The position numbers and the translations under genes are program-made. From assembly GCF_018449725.1 (NCBI RefSeq), contig NZ_JAAVVC010000009.1, forward strand, positions 186,001 to 250,000: a stretch of DNA of 64,000 bases, given 5' to 3'. The notes beneath the pieces are model-generated. The model had not been told where the DNA came from. It did no database searches and saw only the letters and a program-made list of their open reading frames with translations. This document shows positions 43,650-52,230 of this stretch, piece after piece (the first letter of the stretch is position 1; each line of letters begins with the position of its first letter). The stretch comes from Pseudomonas sp. dw_612. GTDB lineage: Bacteria; Pseudomonadota; Gammaproteobacteria; Pseudomonadales; Pseudomonadaceae.

Positions 43650-44059
43650 GCTTGCGCCGTGGAGTCACCTTCGCCCTGGGCAGTGTGATGCTCGTCAGCG
43701 CCGCGCAATTGGGCATGCGCTGGAGCATGAGCCGGTTGCCGCAACCCGATCATTGGCTAACCGCTCTGCGGGATGGCAACGTCGATCTGACTGCGGTCGG
43801 CGTGGTACTGGCAGCGATCCTCGCCTACGGGCTGTCGATGCTCAGTTGGTTGCTCGCCCTGCGCGATGTGCCGCTGGGTCGGGCCTATTCGCTGCTGAGC
43901 ATCAGCTATGCGCTGGTGTACCTGCTGGCCGCCAGCCTGCCGGCGTTCAACGAACATTTCAGTCTCGCAAAAAGCCTGGGGGTGGCGCTCGTCATCCTAG
44001 GTGTCATCACCATCAACTCTCGACCTGCCCGTGTCTCCGTTCTCAGGAATGACCCATGA
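43646..44059 (+). CDS. arnF: ArnF, undecaprenyl-phosphate-Ara4N flippase subunit
   Basis: 137 aa with four membrane segments; SMLVSAAQLGMRWSMSRLP, then AILAYGLSMLSWLLALRDVPLGRAYSLLSISYALVYL match ArnF. The true start is ATG 43646 overlapping the arnE stop; the frame is open further upstream but is inside arnE. ATGA overlap with ugd. Confidence 0.93.
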   Translation: MSLRRGVTFALGSVMLVSAAQLGMRWSMSRLPQPDHWLTALRDGNVDLTAVGVVLAAILAYGLSMLSWLLALRDVPLGRAYSLLSISYALVYLLAASLPAFNEHFSLAKSLGVALVILGVITINSRPARVSVLRNDP

Positions 44060-45435
44060 AAATCAGTGTATTTGGTAGTGGTTACGTTGGCCTGGTACAG
44101 GCTGCCGTTCTGGCTGAAGTCGGCCACGATGTGATCTGCATGGACATCGATGCCAAAAAGGTCGAATTGCTCCAGCAGGGCCATGTCAGCATTTTCGAGC
44201 CGGGGCTGGCCAGTCTGGTCAGAGAGAGCCTGGAGGCGAAGCGCCTGCAGTTCACCACCGACGAGAAACTGGCCGTGCAGCATGGCGAAGTGTTGTTCAT
44301 CGCCGTGGGCACGCCGTCCAGCGAGGACGGTTCGGCCGATCTGAAATACGTGCTGTCGGTCGGTGATGCGGTGGCCCGTCATCGCGAACAACCGGTGATT
44401 CTGGTGGAAAAATCCACAGTCCCGGTGGGCACCGGCGACACCCTGCGCGCACACATCGAGCGCAGGCTTCAGGAGGCTAATCGACTGTTGCAGTTCGATA
44501 TCGTCTCCAACCCCGAATTTCTCAAGGAAGGTTCGGCGGTGGCTGACTGCCGGCGCCCGGATCGCATCATCATCGGCTGCGAACGTGACGAAGTGCGCGA
44601 GGTCATGCGCGATCTCTATGCGCCGTTCAACCGCAACCACGACCGCATCATGTTCATGGACCTGCGCAGCGCCGAGCTGACCAAATACGCCGCCAACTGC
44701 ATGCTGGCGACCAAGATCAGCTTCATCAACCAGATTGCCGAACTGGCCGAACACCTGGGGGCTGATATTGAATCCGTGCGCCTGGGCATCGGCGCGGATT
44801 CGCGCATTGGCTACCACTTCATCTATCCGGGCTGCGGTTATGGCGGTTCGTGCTTTCCCAAGGACATGCGCGCGCTGATCCACAGCGCCGAACAGGCACA
44901 CTGCTCCAGCGACCTGTTGCAAGCGGTGGAAGCGATCAACCAGCGGCAGAAACACAAATTGTTCGAGCGCGTGAATGCGTTCTACAAGGGCAACCTGGCG
45001 GGCAAGACCTTTGCTGTGTGGGGCCTGGCGTTCAAACCCAATACCGATGACATGCGCGATGCGCCGAGTCGGGTGCTGCTGGAGTCGTTGTGGGCGGCGG
45101 GCGCCAATGTGCGCGCGTTCGACCCGGAAGCGATGCAGGAAACCCAGCATTTGTACCCGGACGAATCGAAGCTGATGCTGATGGGCACCCCCGAATCGGT
45201 ACTGGCCGGCGCCGACGCGCTGATCATCTGCACCGAATGGCAGCAGTTCAAGGCGCCGGATTTCGACCTGATCCGCCAACGCCTCGCCGCGCCGGTGATC
45301 TTTGACGGACGCAACCTGTATGACGCCGACCGCTTGTCCCGCAGCGGCTTCCTGTACTTCCCGATGGGGCGTGGGGAATCGCGCAATCTGCCGATTCCTT
45401 ATCAGCAATGGCCTGCCATCTCGTCGGTTGCCTGA
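44056..45435 (+). CDS. ugd: UDP-glucose 6-dehydrogenase
   Basis: 459 aa. NAD-binding FGSGYVGLVQAAVLAEVGHDV, central E-K-S-T-V-P-V-G-T-G, catalytic Cys in YPGCGYGGSCFPKDMRAL, and C-terminal UDP-binding domain WGLAFKPNTDDMRDAPS. Two successive NAD+ oxidations of UDP-glucose give UDP-glucuronate, the ArnA substrate. Its place at the end of the arn operon, coupled by ATGA to arnF, makes the pathway self-contained from UDP-glucose. Confidence 0.96.
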   Translation: MKISVFGSGYVGLVQAAVLAEVGHDVICMDIDAKKVELLQQGHVSIFEPGLASLVRESLEAKRLQFTTDEKLAVQHGEVLFIAVGTPSSEDGSADLKYVLSVGDAVARHREQPVILVEKSTVPVGTGDTLRAHIERRLQEANRLLQFDIVSNPEFLKEGSAVADCRRPDRIIIGCERDEVREVMRDLYAPFNRNHDRIMFMDLRSAELTKYAANCMLATKISFINQIAELAEHLGADIESVRLGIGADSRIGYHFIYPGCGYGGSCFPKDMRALIHSAEQAHCSSDLLQAVEAINQRQKHKLFERVNAFYKGNLAGKTFAVWGLAFKPNTDDMRDAPSRVLLESLWAAGANVRAFDPEAMQETQHLYPDESKLMLMGTPESVLAGADALIICTEWQQFKAPDFDLIRQRLAAPVIFDGRNLYDADRLSRSGFLYFPMGRGESRNLPIPYQQWPAISSVA

Positions 45436-45437
45436 CG

Positions 45438-47024
45438 GTGAATGATGCTGTCCGTCGACAGTCTCTCGGATTGGGGCTGTTGGCGCTGCTGCTGTTCATG
45501 GCCGGGGTTTATCAGCAGGCCGCCATCGGCTTTGATTCGCGGTTCGTGTTGTTCGCCCAGGAAATGCTGCGCCACGGGCCAACGGTGTTCCCGACCACCT
45601 ATGGCCAGCCCTATGCGGACTATTCGGCGCTGAGCACGCTGCTCGTCTGGTTGCTGTCGTTGCCCTTCGGCGAGGTCAACGCGTTCAGCGCCTGGCTGCC
45701 GAGTGCGTTGGCCGGCGCGCTGATCGTCACGTTGATGTATCGGCTGCTGGCGCCCTACTCCACGCGTTGGGCGTTGCTGAGCATTGCCCTGCTGTTATTG
45801 ACCAACACCTTCATCACCGAAACCCGCGCCGTGTCTTTGGATTTGATGCTGGCGGCGGTGGCGTTTAGCGTGTTTTACCTGGGCTACGTCGCCGAACACT
45901 TTGGCGCGCCGCGTCGCTGGCTGCTGATTTTTGCCCTGTTGCTGCTGGGCTTCGGCATCCGTGGGCCGATTGGCCTGGTGGTGCCGACGGGCATGCTGTG
46001 CAGTTGCTTCCTTCTCAATCGTCAGTGGCGACGGCTGTTTGCGTTCGGGCTGGTTGCCAGCGGATTGTTGGTGCTGTGTGTCGGTTTGCTGTTGCTGCTG
46101 GCCAAGCTCAGCGGCGGCCCGTCCTTCATGCAGGATGTGATTCGCATGCAGTTCCTGGGGCGTATGGACGGCAGTGAAGGCGTCAGCGGCTCGCTGTATT
46201 ACTTCACCAGCTCCATGGGCAACTATGCACTGGCGTATCCACTGGGATTGTTGGCGCTGGCGGCGATCCTGCTGAGCCATCCGCGCGAAGCCGGGCCGGC
46301 ATTACGCCTGGTGCAGTACTGCGCGGCGGCAGGATTGATTGTGATGGTCGGACTGTCGATTCCCCAGGCGAAAAAGGCCCGCTACCTGCTGCCGATGCTG
46401 CCCATGGCGGCAATCATTGCGGCGTATCCGTTTCAGGTGCTGCACGGCCGGTTGTTCGGCGTGTTGCGGGGCGTGATGCAAGGGTTGTGGCTGGTGATGC
46501 CGGGGTTATTGATCGTCGGATTGGTGGTGGGCCAGCGGCGCTTTCCCGAATGGTTGACCTCACTTACTTCGATTTTTCTTCTGCTCGGGGTGTTGCAAGT
46601 GATCGCTTTGGCCGCGCTGTTCAGGCCGGCGTGGCGCGCGCAGGTATTGGCGTTTTGCGCGGTGCTGGGGCTGTGGTCGGTGTACATCCTGGTGTTTGAA
46701 CCGGTGGAACGGCAGCTCTACGATTCGCGCAACTTCAGCCGCGCCGCCTTCGCCCAGGTGCAACAGGAACCGGCGCCGCTGGTGCTGTTCGGTATGGGCA
46801 AGGACGCCAAGGCGATCAAGTTCATGGTCAATATCGAGCAGGATCTGCAACCGGTGTTCGCCGAATCGGGCCTGGACCTGGACACCCTCAAGGCGCCGGC
46901 CTGGGTGATGATGGATCAGAGCGATTACAAAACCCTGAAAGGAACAACCCTGGGCGATTTGCCGCCGGCCTTGACCGGGCGTTTTGATAAAAACGATTAC
47001 GTCCTGCTCCATCTCAAACCTTGA
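45438..47024 (+). CDS. Integral-membrane glycosyltransferase (ArnT/PMT-like GT-C fold)
   Basis: About 528 aa with 11-12 membrane helices. The first extracytoplasmic loop AIGFDSRFVLFAQEMLRHG has D-x-R in place of the D-E-x-R of ArnT, and IPQAKKARYLLPMLPMAAIIAAYPF is the conserved PMT-type mid-segment with K-x-x-R-Y-L-L-P. A C-terminal soluble region of about 110 residues follows (YDSRNFSRAAFAQVQQE...). GTG 45438 is placed 2 bp after the ugd stop; ATG 45408 would overlap ugd by 28 bp, and neither has a strong ribosome site. It is not one of the canonical arn genes; a transferase acting on LPS or another envelope glycan from a polyprenyl-phosphate donor is a reasonable inference. Confidence 0.82.
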   Translation: MNDAVRRQSLGLGLLALLLFMAGVYQQAAIGFDSRFVLFAQEMLRHGPTVFPTTYGQPYADYSALSTLLVWLLSLPFGEVNAFSAWLPSALAGALIVTLMYRLLAPYSTRWALLSIALLLLTNTFITETRAVSLDLMLAAVAFSVFYLGYVAEHFGAPRRWLLIFALLLLGFGIRGPIGLVVPTGMLCSCFLLNRQWRRLFAFGLVASGLLVLCVGLLLLLAKLSGGPSFMQDVIRMQFLGRMDGSEGVSGSLYYFTSSMGNYALAYPLGLLALAAILLSHPREAGPALRLVQYCAAAGLIVMVGLSIPQAKKARYLLPMLPMAAIIAAYPFQVLHGRLFGVLRGVMQGLWLVMPGLLIVGLVVGQRRFPEWLTSLTSIFLLLGVLQVIALAALFRPAWRAQVLAFCAVLGLWSVYILVFEPVERQLYDSRNFSRAAFAQVQQEPAPLVLFGMGKDAKAIKFMVNIEQDLQPVFAESGLDLDTLKAPAWVMMDQSDYKTLKGTTLGDLPPALTGRFDKNDYVLLHLKP

Positions 47025-47036
47025 CGCATAACCCCT

Positions 47037-47112
47037 GTAGGAGCTGCCGAAGGCTGCGATCTTTTGACGTTGCCGCTAAGATCAAAAGATCGCAGCCTTC
47101 GGCAGCTCCTAC
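47037..47112. repeat. Inverted repeat (type 2) ending the arn/ugd operon
   Basis: Arms of about 31 bp, starting GTAGGAGCTGCCGAAGGCTG and exactly complementary at the right side ending GGCAGCTCCTAC, around a 14-bp loop. Starts 13 bp after the glycosyltransferase stop. The most perfect hairpin in the window. Confidence 0.92.
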
Positions 47113-47121
47113 ACGATCATC

Positions 47122-47682
47122 ATGACCATCACCCTGCGCCGTGCCCAGCCTACTGACGCCAACGCCCTCCCCGCCATCGAACGCTCGGCGGCGGCATTGT
47201 TTCGCACGGACCCTTCACTTGCCTGGCTCGCCGACACACCCGTGACCGACACCCGGCAACACCTGCACGCCATCGAAACCGCCGATGTTTGGGTCGCGGA
47301 ATTGCCCGAAGGCGCACTTGCGGGGTTTCTCAGCGCCGAACAAATCGACAATCAACTGCATATTCAGGAACTGTCCGTCAGCCAACACTTTCAGGGCCAG
47401 GGCATCGGTTGAAAGTTACTGTTAGCGGCAATTGAGTATTCCCGTAAACGAGAACTCGACGGTCTGACCCTGACCACGTTTAGCGACTTGCCGTGGAATG
47501 CACCGTTTTATCAACGGTTCGGCTTTGAAACATTGAGCGCGGCTGAAACGAGTCCGCGTTTATTGGCGATTTTGAGGCAGGAAATCGACCACGGTTTGCC
47601 CGGTGAGCGGCGGTGTGCGATGTATCTGCTACTCACACCGGCGCTTTCAAATCCACACCCAACGCCAGGGCAAACGCCTTGA
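47122..47682 (+). pseudogene. GNAT-family N-acetyltransferase interrupted by an in-frame TGA
   Basis: Reads MTITLRRAQPTDANALPAIE (GNAT beta1/alpha1), V-W-V-A-E-L-P-E-G-A-L-A-G-F-L, then ELSVSQHFQGQGIG, TGA at 47410-47412, and continues in the same frame KLLLAAIEYSRKRELDGL, PWNAPFYQRFGFE, to 47682. The stop replaces the residue after Q-G-Q-G-I-G in motif A, the acetyl-CoA pyrophosphate loop; relatives have Arg, Ala or Thr there, and CGA to TGA is a single transition. Without readthrough only a 96-aa piece is made, lacking half of motif A and all of motif B. Downstream codons remain clean, so the lesion is recent (or a sequencing error). Its 3' end overlaps the convergent LysR gene by 50 bp. 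Confidence 0.85.
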
Positions 47683-48598
47683 CCAGCGGACTGCGCACGG
47701 TGTTGTGGCGCAGGATCAGATTGAACGGCGTGACGATATGAATCAGGTCCGGGCGCACTGCCCGCAATTGCCCTTCGGCGACCAGGTTGGCGGCGTAATG
47801 CTGCGGCAGGAAGCCAACAAAACAGCCGGTCTTGATCAACAGCGCCACGGCTTCGACTTGCGTCGCCGAGGCTGAAAAGCTGTCGTACCGGGCAAAGTTG
47901 AGTTTGTCCCGATGGATCGCGTAGCGATGGTTGACGCACTCATAGTCCTTGAGCACGTTGCTGCCGATTTCCGCGTCCGGCACCGCGAACAACGGATGGC
48001 CGACCGCGCAGTAAACCTCGGAGCGTTCTTCATAGAGCGAGTAGTAATCGAACTCCTCCCGCTTCTGGTAAACCGGCACGATTCCCGCGACTAACCGCCC
48101 CTCCACAACCCCTCGCTCTACTTCATCCAGTTGCGAGGCCTGAAGTTGAAACCTGACTTTCGGCGACTCTTCATTAATTCTTCTAAGTGCGGCAACTAAC
48201 GGAGAGTTAGGGTCAGAGATCGTGTTATCAATAATGCCCACCCCAAGATCCCCAATAAGTTCATTCTGCGCCGAACTAAGCCGATCCCGAAAGTTATCAA
48301 CCGAAGCAAACAAATCAATCGACGCCTGATACACCAGGCGCCCTTCTTCGGTCAGGTGAAACCCCTCTCGCCCACGGGTGCACAGGCGCATGCCGATGCG
48401 GATTTCCAAGTCGGAAATCTGTTTGCTGATGGCGGCCAAGCCCACATTCAGCTCGTTTTGAGCCGCGCTGAAGCCGCCGGCCTCGACCACGGCCTTGAAC
48501 ACTTTGAGCAGTTTGAAGTCCAGGCCGCTGAGCGCCAACGGAGCCCGCTGAGTCGGTTTTGGCGGCGGGTTTCCGGAATTGGAAAGTGGGGTTTCCAT
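47633..48598 (-). CDS. LysR-family transcriptional regulator, probable controller of the lyase/ABC cluster
   Basis: 321 aa; a Pro-rich 27-residue N-terminal extension precedes the winged HTH LDFKLLKVFKAVVEAGGFSAAQNELNVGLAAISKQISDLEIRIG. Co-inducer domain about 115-321 (LIGDLGVGIIDNTISDPNSPLVAAL). Divergently transcribed from the argininosuccinate-lyase-like gene across 296 bp that contains palindromes with LysR-box character, so it most likely regulates that cluster in response to its substrate. Confidence 0.92.
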   Translation of the reverse strand: METPLSNSGNPPPKPTQRAPLALSGLDFKLLKVFKAVVEAGGFSAAQNELNVGLAAISKQISDLEIRIGMRLCTRGREGFHLTEEGRLVYQASIDLFASVDNFRDRLSSAQNELIGDLGVGIIDNTISDPNSPLVAALRRINEESPKVRFQLQASQLDEVERGVVEGRLVAGIVPVYQKREEFDYYSLYEERSEVYCAVGHPLFAVPDAEIGSNVLKDYECVNHRYAIHRDKLNFARYDSFSASATQVEAVALLIKTGCFVGFLPQHYAANLVAEGQLRAVRPDLIHIVTPFNLILRHNTVRSPLVKAFALALGVDLKAPV

Positions 48599-48717
48599 AA
48601 TGCTTATTTACCTCTGGCGCTCTAGCAAACAATCTGTGTCCAACAACAAAAACATAGCTGGCCAATAATAATGAACACAGAAAACAAGGCTTGGCAACCG
48701 CTAATAAATTCCGTACC

Positions 48718-48770
48718 TGAGTGCCAACTCACTGATTTCGCACCATTAAAAACTGACACTTCGATCAGTT
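48718..48770. promoter_or_regulatory. Two palindromes in the divergent LysR / lyase promoter region
   Basis: TGAGT-GCCA-ACTCA (48718-48731) and AACTGA-N8-TCAGTT (48751-48770). The first resembles an LTTR box (T-N12-A with dyad symmetry). A third, wider pair TCTGTGT (48633-48639) / ACACAGA (48675-48681) lies nearer the lysR start. Candidate binding sites for the adjacent regulator. Confidence 0.45.
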
Positions 48771-48894
48771 CTCGCCACTTCGCAACTGCCCCTTTGAAAA
48801 CTGCTTTGGCCTAACCACGCCCGAATCATTTCCGGCGAGCGTTCAGGGCTTTGCAGACCGCATTCAGTTCGCTTTACCGACGAGGAAAACAACA

Positions 48895-50322
48895 ATGTCT
48901 CAAACCACCGACCGTCTCTGGGGTGCTCGCTTCAAAAGCGGCCCGTCCGAAGCCCTGGCGGCCCTGTCCCGTTGCCCCGAGCGCTATTTCCGCCTCACGC
49001 CTTACGACTTGGCCGGCTCCAAGGCCCATGCCCGGGAACTGCAACGCGCCGGTCTGTTGAGCGAAGAAGAAACCCAGACCATGCTCGACGCGCTGGCCGG
49101 TATCGGTGCTGACTTCAACGCCGGCAGCGTCGCGCCGACCCTGGACGACGAAGACGTCCACACCTTTATCGAACGCCTGCTGACCGAACGCCTCGGTGCC
49201 CTGGGCGGCAAACTGCGCGCCGGTCGTTCGCGTAACGATCAGACTGCCAACGACCTGCGTCTGTTCCTGCGTGATCATGTCCGCACCCTGGCCGTTGAAG
49301 TGTTGGCCCTGCAACAAGCGCTGGTGAATCAGGCCGAGCAGCACATCGAAAGCATTTGCCCGGGCTTCACTCACTTGCAGCAGGCGCAACCGATCGTCTT
49401 CGCCCACCACTTGCTGGCCCACGCCCAATCGATGTTGCGCGACGTGCAGCGCCTGGTGGACTGGGACGTGCGCACGTCGTTGTCGCCACTCGGCGCAGCG
49501 GCCATGGCCGGTTCTGCCATAGCTCGTTTGCCGCAGCAGTCGGCCAAGGAAATGGGCTACAGCGGCGTGTGTGAAAACTCCATCGACGCTGTCGCCAGTC
49601 GCGACCACGTTGCCGAATTCCTGTTTATCGCCAGCATGCTCGGGATCAACATTTCCCGCCTCGCTGAAGAATTTTGCCTGTGGTCGTCGCGGCAATTTCG
49701 CTGGGTCGCGCTGGATGATGCCTACGCCACCGGCAGCTCGATCATGCCGCAGAAGAAGAATCCGGACATCGCCGAACTGGCTCGCGGCAAGGCTGGCCGT
49801 CTGATCGGGAACCTCACCGGCCTGCTGTCCACCCTCAAATCCCTGCCGCTGTCCTACAACCGCGACTTGAGCGAAGACAAGAACGGTGTGCTCGACAGCG
49901 TCGACACCCTGTTGCTGGTGCTGCCAGCGATGGCCGGGATGGTCGCGACCATGAAGGTCAACGTTGAAGAACTGCGGCGTCAGGCGCCACTGGGCTTCAC
50001 CCTCGCTACCGAAGTCGCCGACTGGCTGGCCATGCGCGGCGTGCCATTCAAGGAAGCCCACGAAATCACTGGTGCACTGGTTCAGGCCTGTGAGAAACAC
50101 GACATCGAGTTGTGGGAAGCGTCTACGGCGTTGTTGGCCGAAATAGATCCGCGCCTGACCCCGGAAGTGCGCGACAGCCTGACCCTGGAAGCTGCCATCG
50201 CTGCCCGCAGCGGCTGGGGCGGCACCGCGCCGCAACAGGTGCGCGAGCAGATCGGTCGTTTGAAAACCGCCCTCGCCGCGCAGCATGAGTGGACCGAGAA
50301 CTATCAGGGCTTCCGCCTCTGA
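48895..50322 (+). CDS. Argininosuccinate-lyase-family C-N lyase (ArgH-like paralogue, EDDS-lyase type)
   Basis: 475 aa, fumarase/aspartase superfamily. Signature GSSIMPQKKNPDIAELARGK with the catalytic Ser, and PGFTHLQQAQP with the Thr-His pair; LRAGRSRNDQTANDLRLFLR is conserved substrate-binding. It eliminates an N-linked group from an N-(1,2-dicarboxyethyl) compound, releasing fumarate. The N-terminus (WGARFKSGPSEALAALSRCPERYFRLTPYDLAGSKAHA) differs from the housekeeping proteobacterial ArgH (WGGRFSE...FTASVEFDQRLYRHDI) and is closer to actinobacterial ArgH and EDDS lyase. Genomic setting also differs from argH: a divergent LysR, an ABC importer and hydrolases. So a degradative lyase is more likely than arginine synthesis. 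ATG 48895 follows GAGGAAAA. Confidence 0.85.
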   Translation: MSQTTDRLWGARFKSGPSEALAALSRCPERYFRLTPYDLAGSKAHARELQRAGLLSEEETQTMLDALAGIGADFNAGSVAPTLDDEDVHTFIERLLTERLGALGGKLRAGRSRNDQTANDLRLFLRDHVRTLAVEVLALQQALVNQAEQHIESICPGFTHLQQAQPIVFAHHLLAHAQSMLRDVQRLVDWDVRTSLSPLGAAAMAGSAIARLPQQSAKEMGYSGVCENSIDAVASRDHVAEFLFIASMLGINISRLAEEFCLWSSRQFRWVALDDAYATGSSIMPQKKNPDIAELARGKAGRLIGNLTGLLSTLKSLPLSYNRDLSEDKNGVLDSVDTLLLVLPAMAGMVATMKVNVEELRRQAPLGFTLATEVADWLAMRGVPFKEAHEITGALVQACEKHDIELWEASTALLAEIDPRLTPEVRDSLTLEAAIAARSGWGGTAPQQVREQIGRLKTALAAQHEWTENYQGFRL

Positions 50323-50345
50323 GCCACGGAGCACCGCAATACCCA

Positions 50346-50435
50346 TGTGGGAGCGGGCTTGCTCGCGAAAGCGGTGGGTCAGGCAACATTGATGTCGACT
50401 GACACGACCTCTTCGCGAGCAAGCCCGCTCCCACA
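50346..50435. repeat. REP inverted pair (type 1)
   Basis: TGTGGGAGCGGGCTTGCTCG arm at 50346 and complement ending 50435, in the 215-bp gap between lyase and permease genes. May separate expression of the enzyme from the transporter. Confidence 0.9.
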
Positions 50436-50537
50436 GGGGATTGCGTTTTATCTGAAGAACCAGCGGTGGGCCGTTGACGCCGTTTTGAACCACAGCAACA
50501 CGCGCCGCAGTCACTGGGCGGCGTACGGAGAAACATC

Positions 50538-51416
50538 ATGAGCCAGACTCAGGCAGAACGTCTCCAGGCGGAGCGCAACCTGGCGGACAACCAGTTTGAT
50601 ATCACCCAGTACCACCATGTGCCACGACGCTATTACGGGCGGATTTTCTTCGCCACCGTGATCGTGATCGCCATTCTCGGCCTGGTGCGCGCGTTCGCCG
50701 AGGGCAAGATCGAATGGTCCTACATCGGCCAGTTCGTGACCTCACAAGCGATCATCTGGGGCCTGTTCAACACCATCGTCATGGCGGTGCTGGCGATGGC
50801 TTTGGGCATTGTGTTCGGGGTGATCACCGCGATCATGCGCATGTCGGCCAACCCGATCCTGCGCTATGTGGCGCTGACCTACACCTGGCTGTTCCGTGGT
50901 ACGCCGTTGATCCTGCAACTGCTGCTGTGGTTCAACCTGGCGCTGATCTTTCCCACCATCGGCATCCCCGGCCTGTTCGAAATGGACACCGTGAGCCTGA
51001 TGACGCCGTTCGTGGCCGCCCTGCTCGGTTTGAGCATCAACCAGGGCGCCTACACCGCCGAAGTGGTGCGCGCCGGTTTGCTCTCAGTGGACACCGGGCA
51101 GTACGAAGCGGCCAAGTCGATCGGCATGCCGCGCCTGCAAGCGCTGCGCCGGATCATCCTGCCGCAAGCCATGCGGATCATCATTCCGCCGGTCGGCAAC
51201 GAATTCATCGGCATGGTGAAAATGACCTCCCTGGCGAGCGTTATCCAGTATTCGGAACTGCTCTACAACGCCCAGAACATCTACTACGCCAACGCCCGGG
51301 TCATGGAATTGCTGATCGTCGCCGGTATCTGGTACCTGGTCGCCGTGACGGTTCTGTCCTTCGGTCAAAGCCGTCTGGAGCGTCGTTTCGCTCGCGGCGC
51401 CGGCAAGCGTTCTTGA
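50538..51416 (+). CDS. Polar amino-acid ABC transporter permease (HisM/GlnP family)
   Basis: 292 aa. A ~45-residue cytoplasmic N-terminal tail, then about six membrane segments. EAA loop YEAAKSIGMPRLQALRRIILPQA near 195-217, and NEFIGMVKMTSLASVIQYSEL as in HisM/GltK-type permeases. Only one permease gene is present, so a homodimer is expected. ATG 50538 with GGAG upstream. Followed 10 bp later by the ATPase gene. Confidence 0.92.
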   Translation: MSQTQAERLQAERNLADNQFDITQYHHVPRRYYGRIFFATVIVIAILGLVRAFAEGKIEWSYIGQFVTSQAIIWGLFNTIVMAVLAMALGIVFGVITAIMRMSANPILRYVALTYTWLFRGTPLILQLLLWFNLALIFPTIGIPGLFEMDTVSLMTPFVAALLGLSINQGAYTAEVVRAGLLSVDTGQYEAAKSIGMPRLQALRRIILPQAMRIIIPPVGNEFIGMVKMTSLASVIQYSELLYNAQNIYYANARVMELLIVAGIWYLVAVTVLSFGQSRLERRFARGAGKRS

Positions 51417-51426
51417 GGAGTCCGAC

Positions 51427-52191
51427 ATGAGAAGCATCGTCAAGGCCGTGAGCCTGAACAAATATTACGACCAGTTCCACGCGCTCAAGGACATCAACAT
51501 CGAGGTCGAGCAAGGCGAAGTGCTGTGCATCATCGGCCCGTCCGGCTCGGGCAAGAGCACCCTGCTGCGTTGCGTCAATCAGCTGGAAAAAATCGACAAG
51601 GGCGGCCTCTGGGTCGACGGCGAACTCGTGGGTTACCGGGTCGTCGGCAACAAACTGCACGAACTCAACGAGTCGCAGATCGCCCGTCAACGCCTGGCCA
51701 CCGGCATGGTGTTCCAACGGTTCAACCTGTTTCCGCACATGACTGTGCTGCAAAACATCATCGAAGGCCCGTGCCAGGTACTCAAGCGTTCGCCCAAAGA
51801 GGCGCACGAAGAAGCCGTGGAATTACTCGCCCGGGTCGGCCTGGCCGACAAACGCAACAGCTACCCGATTGAATTGTCGGGCGGCCAGCAGCAACGGGTG
51901 GCGATTGCCCGCGCGTTGGCGATGCGGCCCAAGCTGATGCTGTTCGATGAACCCACTTCGGCACTCGACCCGGAACTGGTCGGTGAGGTGCTGTCGGTGA
52001 TGCGCGATCTGGCGCAAACCGGCATGACCATGATCGTCGTCACCCATGAACTGGGCTTCGCTCGCGAGGTTTCCAACCGCATGGTGTTTATGGACGGCGG
52101 GCAGATCGTGGAGGCTGGAAGCCCCGAAGAAATACTAATAAGCCCACAAAACCCGCGCACCCAAAGCTTCATTTCTGCCGTTCGAACCTAG
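51427..52191 (+). CDS. Polar amino-acid ABC transporter ATP-binding protein (GlnQ-like)
   Basis: 254 aa. Walker A GPSGSGKSTLL (about 38-48), Q-loop GMVFQRFNLFPHM, signature LSGGQQQRVAIARAL, Walker B LMLFDEPTSALDPELV, H-loop VVTHELGFAREV. The family normally pairs with small polar amino-acid permeases. Ribosome site GAGGAG 6 bp before ATG 51427. Confidence 0.94.
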   Translation: MRSIVKAVSLNKYYDQFHALKDINIEVEQGEVLCIIGPSGSGKSTLLRCVNQLEKIDKGGLWVDGELVGYRVVGNKLHELNESQIARQRLATGMVFQRFNLFPHMTVLQNIIEGPCQVLKRSPKEAHEEAVELLARVGLADKRNSYPIELSGGQQQRVAIARALAMRPKLMLFDEPTSALDPELVGEVLSVMRDLAQTGMTMIVVTHELGFAREVSNRMVFMDGGQIVEAGSPEEILISPQNPRTQSFISAVRT

Positions 52192-52230
52192 GTGCCGCTT
52201 GGCGCTCACAACACACATAAGAGAACGACC

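Noticed and set aside
47410..47412. TGA in the GNAT gene as selenocysteine or programmed readthrough
   Set aside because: No SECIS-like hairpin is evident right after it, GNAT motif A has no selenocysteine in any member I know, and a single CGA-to-TGA change explains it.
48895..50322. Calling this gene the housekeeping argH
   Set aside because: N-terminal sequence and neighbours (LysR, importer, hydrolases, MmgE/PrpD) do not fit arginine biosynthesis; the housekeeping copy is normally in another context. The name is withheld although the superfamily is certain.
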